Source: CAYMTN01 sp964393335 (GTDB lineage: Bacteria > Chloroflexota > Anaerolineae > Aggregatilineales > Aggregatilineaceae). From it: DNA of 30,668 bases. The stretch is taken from positions 1 through 30,668 of the forward strand of contig CAYMTN010000041.1 of the NCBI GenBank assembly GCA_964393335.1. The letters run 5' to 3'. Made by a program: the position numbers and the translations under genes. The notes beneath the pieces were generated by a model, which had not been told where the DNA came from, searched no databases, and saw only the letters and a program-made list of their open reading frames with translations. Of the stretch, positions 28,361 through 30,668 are shown in pieces; the first letter of the stretch is position 1, and every line of letters starts with the position of its first letter.

Positions 28361-30004
28361 ATGGCAGATTTTTCGGGCCTCACATGGTATAAAGACGCGG
28401 TTTTTTATGAACTGTACGTTCGCGCTTTTAAAGATGGCAGTGGTGATGGACACGGCGATCTCAAAGGTGTGCTGAGCAAACTGGATTATCTGCAAGCGCT
28501 TGGCGTGGATTGTGTCTGGCTGCTGCCGATTTATCCATCACCGCTGGTTGACGACGGCTATGATGTGGCCGGTTACCGCGACATTCATGAGCATTTTGGC
28601 ACGCTGGAGGATTTTAAGGCGCTGGTAAACGGCGTGCATACACGCGGCATGCGTTTGATTGTTGATATTGTCGTGAATCACACGTCTGATCAGCACCCCT
28701 GGTTCATTGAGTCTCGCTCGTCAAAAGAATCTGCTTTGCGTGACTGGTACGTGTGGAGCGATACCGACCAGAAATACGGGGATGCACGCGTGATCTTTCT
28801 GGATACCGAAGACTCAAACTGGACCCTTGATGAAAAGACGGGGGAATACTACTGGCACCGGTTTTACAGTCAACAGCCCGATCTGAATTACGATAATCCG
28901 GCTGTTCAGCAAGAGATGCTTGACATCATCGATTACTGGATGGAATTGGGCATCGATGGGTTTCGGGTTGATGCCGCGCCGTACCTGTTTGAGCGCGAGA
29001 ATACGAACTGTGAAAACCTGCCGGAAACACACGACTATATCAAACGGATGCGGGCGCATCTCAACGCCCGGTGGCCGGGGCGAATCTTGCTGGCCGAAGC
29101 GAACCAATGGCCCGAAGACGTGCGCGCCTATTTTGGGGACGACGACGAGTTTCACATGGCGTTTCATTTCCCGATCATGCCGCGTCTGTTCATGGCGCTC
29201 AAACAGCGCAGCCGCCGCAGTATCGTCGATATCATGCGCCGCACGCCGGAAATCCCACCGCTTGCGCAGTGGTGTATCTTTTTGCGCAACCACGACGAAC
29301 TGACACTGGAAATGGTCACCAGGGAAGAGCGCCTCTACATGTGGGACCAATATGCCCCAGACCCACGCATGCGGCTGAATCTCGGCATTCGCCGCCGGTT
29401 AGCGCCCCTGCTCGATAACGAGAAACCCCGCATCAAGCTGTTGAATGCGCTGTTGTTTTCGCTGCCCGGATCGCCCATTATCTATTATGGCGATGAAATC
29501 GGCATGGGCGACGACATCTGGCGCGATGATCGAAACGGCGTGCGGACGCCGATGCAGTGGGACTCCTCAAAACATGCTGGTTTCTCCGAGGCGGATGAGA
29601 TTTATGAGCAGGCGATTGATGATGATGTTTTTGGCTATCAGCAGGTGAACGTAGCCCAGCAGCAGGCCGATCCGAACTCGTTGTGGTATGCCATCCGCCA
29701 GATGCTCATCTTGCGCAAGCAGTACCGGGCATTTGGTCGCGGGTCGTTTGAGTTTGTGCTGCCGAAAGATGACGCCATGTTGGGTTATTGGCGCGTCTAT
29801 GCCGACGAAGAGGGCGAAGAACAGGATCGTTTTCTGGTCGTCGTGAATCTGGCGAACGAAGCACACGAGGTCACGTTCGAACTGGCGGAATTCGCCGGAC
29901 GCCAACCGATCGACATATTAACCGGCGAAAGTTGGCCGGAAATCGAAGGCGAGGCGTATTCATTCAGCCTCGCTCCGTATGGGTATCATTGGCTCCGGTT
30001 CTGA
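28361..30004 (+). CDS. treS: Trehalose synthase / maltose alpha-D-glucosyltransferase, GH13
   Basis: The 547-residue protein is a GH13 enzyme of the TreS subfamily: 'DAVFYELYVRAFKDG', 'GVDCVWLLPIYPSPLVDDGYDVAGY', nucleophile Asp204 in 'DGFRVDAAPYLFE', acid/base Glu246 in 'ILLAEANQW', and Asp312 in 'FLRNHDELTLE'. It is expected to interconvert maltose and trehalose, linking glycogen-type metabolism to the compatible solute. The C-terminal 90 residues form the usual beta domain. No maltokinase domain is fused, unlike in some bacteria. Oligo-1,6-glucosidase-type activity is the main alternative. GGAAGGA precedes the ATG at 28361; an upstream GTG at 28301 is in frame but lacks a site. It is likely co-transcribed with the FHA gene. 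Confidence 0.92.
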   Translation: MADFSGLTWYKDAVFYELYVRAFKDGSGDGHGDLKGVLSKLDYLQALGVDCVWLLPIYPSPLVDDGYDVAGYRDIHEHFGTLEDFKALVNGVHTRGMRLIVDIVVNHTSDQHPWFIESRSSKESALRDWYVWSDTDQKYGDARVIFLDTEDSNWTLDEKTGEYYWHRFYSQQPDLNYDNPAVQQEMLDIIDYWMELGIDGFRVDAAPYLFERENTNCENLPETHDYIKRMRAHLNARWPGRILLAEANQWPEDVRAYFGDDDEFHMAFHFPIMPRLFMALKQRSRRSIVDIMRRTPEIPPLAQWCIFLRNHDELTLEMVTREERLYMWDQYAPDPRMRLNLGIRRRLAPLLDNEKPRIKLLNALLFSLPGSPIIYYGDEIGMGDDIWRDDRNGVRTPMQWDSSKHAGFSEADEIYEQAIDDDVFGYQQVNVAQQQADPNSLWYAIRQMLILRKQYRAFGRGSFEFVLPKDDAMLGYWRVYADEEGEEQDRFLVVVNLANEAHEVTFELAEFAGRQPIDILTGESWPEIEGEAYSFSLAPYGYHWLRF

Positions 30005-30017
30005 TCCGCTGGGATGT

Positions 30018-30668
30018 TTAGATATCTTCGTCTTCCGCCTGGGTTTTGACCATATGAATGCCCAGGGTGCTGGCAATGACAATGGCTACCGTCCGGGCGA
30101 ATGTTTCGGCTGCTTCATATGCTTCCTGGTCGGCTTGATGCTGCCGGAGGTATTCGATCCCGGCTTTGCTGTCAATGGCGAACTTGTTACCTACCATCGC
30201 CCGCTTGCGTGAAAGCTCGCTGCTGGTTGCGTGGTCGGTTTGGGCCAGCAGCAGTGATTCATCCGGCAGCGTCAGGTAAATACCCCACGTGTAGGTGGTA
30301 TACGTTACCTCGGTGACCATATCTCCGCTGTCTTTTTCCGAAACGTAGTCGTGATTGATCGTCAAGCGCAGTTCGACGTTTCGCACGTCCCCGGTATTGA
30401 TCTCGCGGGCTTGTTGTCCCCCCAAAAACGTGCCTAACAGGCCGGTCGGCGGCACCAGCCGGATTTTGCCCTGTTCGGGGTCGATCACGCACTGGTTAAA
30501 AGACGGGGCGATACCACCGCGTTTGCTGCCGACTGTGTCTTTCGCCAGCCGCAGCGTGACGCCGCTGCGCGCGCGTCCTAGCCAGATGCCGGGATATTGC
30601 ACCGGCAGCTTGACCGACTGCGCGAACAGCCGGACTCGCTGCGGGCCGATATCCTCGCGTTTGTGGGG
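30018..30668 (-). CDS. Unrecognised protein (partial, N-terminus beyond window)
   Basis: An open minus-strand frame continues from the right edge to a stop at 30018, giving 216 visible residues. A GTG at 30602 could be a start, but the frame stays open with normal-looking sequence up to the edge, so the true start is probably outside. The visible part is beta-rich at first ('WLGRARSGVTLRLAKDT', 'VELRLTINHDYVSEKDSG', 'TYTTYTWGIYLTLPDESLLLAQ'). It ends with a helical stretch and a mildly hydrophobic segment ('TVAIVIASTLGIHMV') before an acidic tail. I recognise no family. It is convergent with the trehalose synthase gene, 13 bases apart. Confidence 0.75.
   Translation of the reverse strand, partial: PHKREDIGPQRVRLFAQSVKLPVQYPGIWLGRARSGVTLRLAKDTVGSKRGGIAPSFNQCVIDPEQGKIRLVPPTGLLGTFLGGQQAREINTGDVRNVELRLTINHDYVSEKDSGDMVTEVTYTTYTWGIYLTLPDESLLLAQTDHATSSELSRKRAMVGNKFAIDSKAGIEYLRQHQADQEAYEAAETFARTVAIVIASTLGIHMVKTQAEDEDI

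Overview
The window looks like chromosomal core DNA from a free-living bacterium of fairly high GC, most probably a Chloroflexota member of the Anaerolineae type. Nothing here is a phylogenetic marker I can align. The lean comes from the combination of a DnaD-type replication gene beside dnaB, class III polyphosphate kinase 2, lipoproteins with long Thr-Pro linkers, and zinc-ribbon/FHA proteins. Genes are tightly packed, often with ATGA-type overlaps. I see no insertion sequence, phage, CRISPR, tRNA or rRNA.

Layout. 1-2106 (minus): replicative helicase dnaB followed by a DnaD-domain gene that runs off the left edge. 2228-4273 (minus): bifunctional nuclease-family protein, bactofilin and a DedA membrane protein, with promoters and terminators separating them. 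4522-6854 (plus): a two-gene operon of a ParA ATPase and a membrane protein with a long disordered cytoplasmic tail, closed by a strong terminator. 6860-12468 (minus): a train of close or overlapping genes for a yjjX-type NTPase, a Thr-Pro-rich lipoprotein, three small membrane proteins, a secreted clan GH-A-like glycosidase, a membrane-anchored solute-binding-like protein and a cupin. 12567-14264 (plus): RqcH/NFACT, tail-to-tail with 14269-17458 (minus), two GT4 glycosyltransferases and PPK2. 17594-21323 (plus): a coiled-coil protein, malic enzyme and a thioredoxin-reductase-like flavoprotein. 21379-23543 (minus): an S-adenosylmethionine hydrolase followed by murA. 23614-25856 (plus): gyrB with a long leader. 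25925-27639 (minus): a TPR protein and an RmlA/StrD-type nucleotidyltransferase. 27725-30004 (plus): a zinc-ribbon/FHA protein and trehalose synthase. 30018-30668 (minus): an unrecognised gene cut by the right edge.

Functionally the window mixes replication and topology (dnaB, dnaD, gyrB), cell envelope (murA, bactofilin, DedA, glycosyltransferases, sugar nucleotide synthesis), stress and quality control (RqcH, PPK2, NTP clean-up, trehalose) and central carbon metabolism (malic enzyme). The least explained parts are the ParA/membrane-protein pair, whose partner carries an N-terminal peptide resembling the ParA-contacting peptide of ParB, and the small-membrane-protein/glycosidase/solute-binding cluster. 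Two minus-strand genes (glycosyltransferase at 17458, SAM hydrolase at 23543) have promoters placed so that transcription would begin at the start codon, suggesting leaderless mRNAs.
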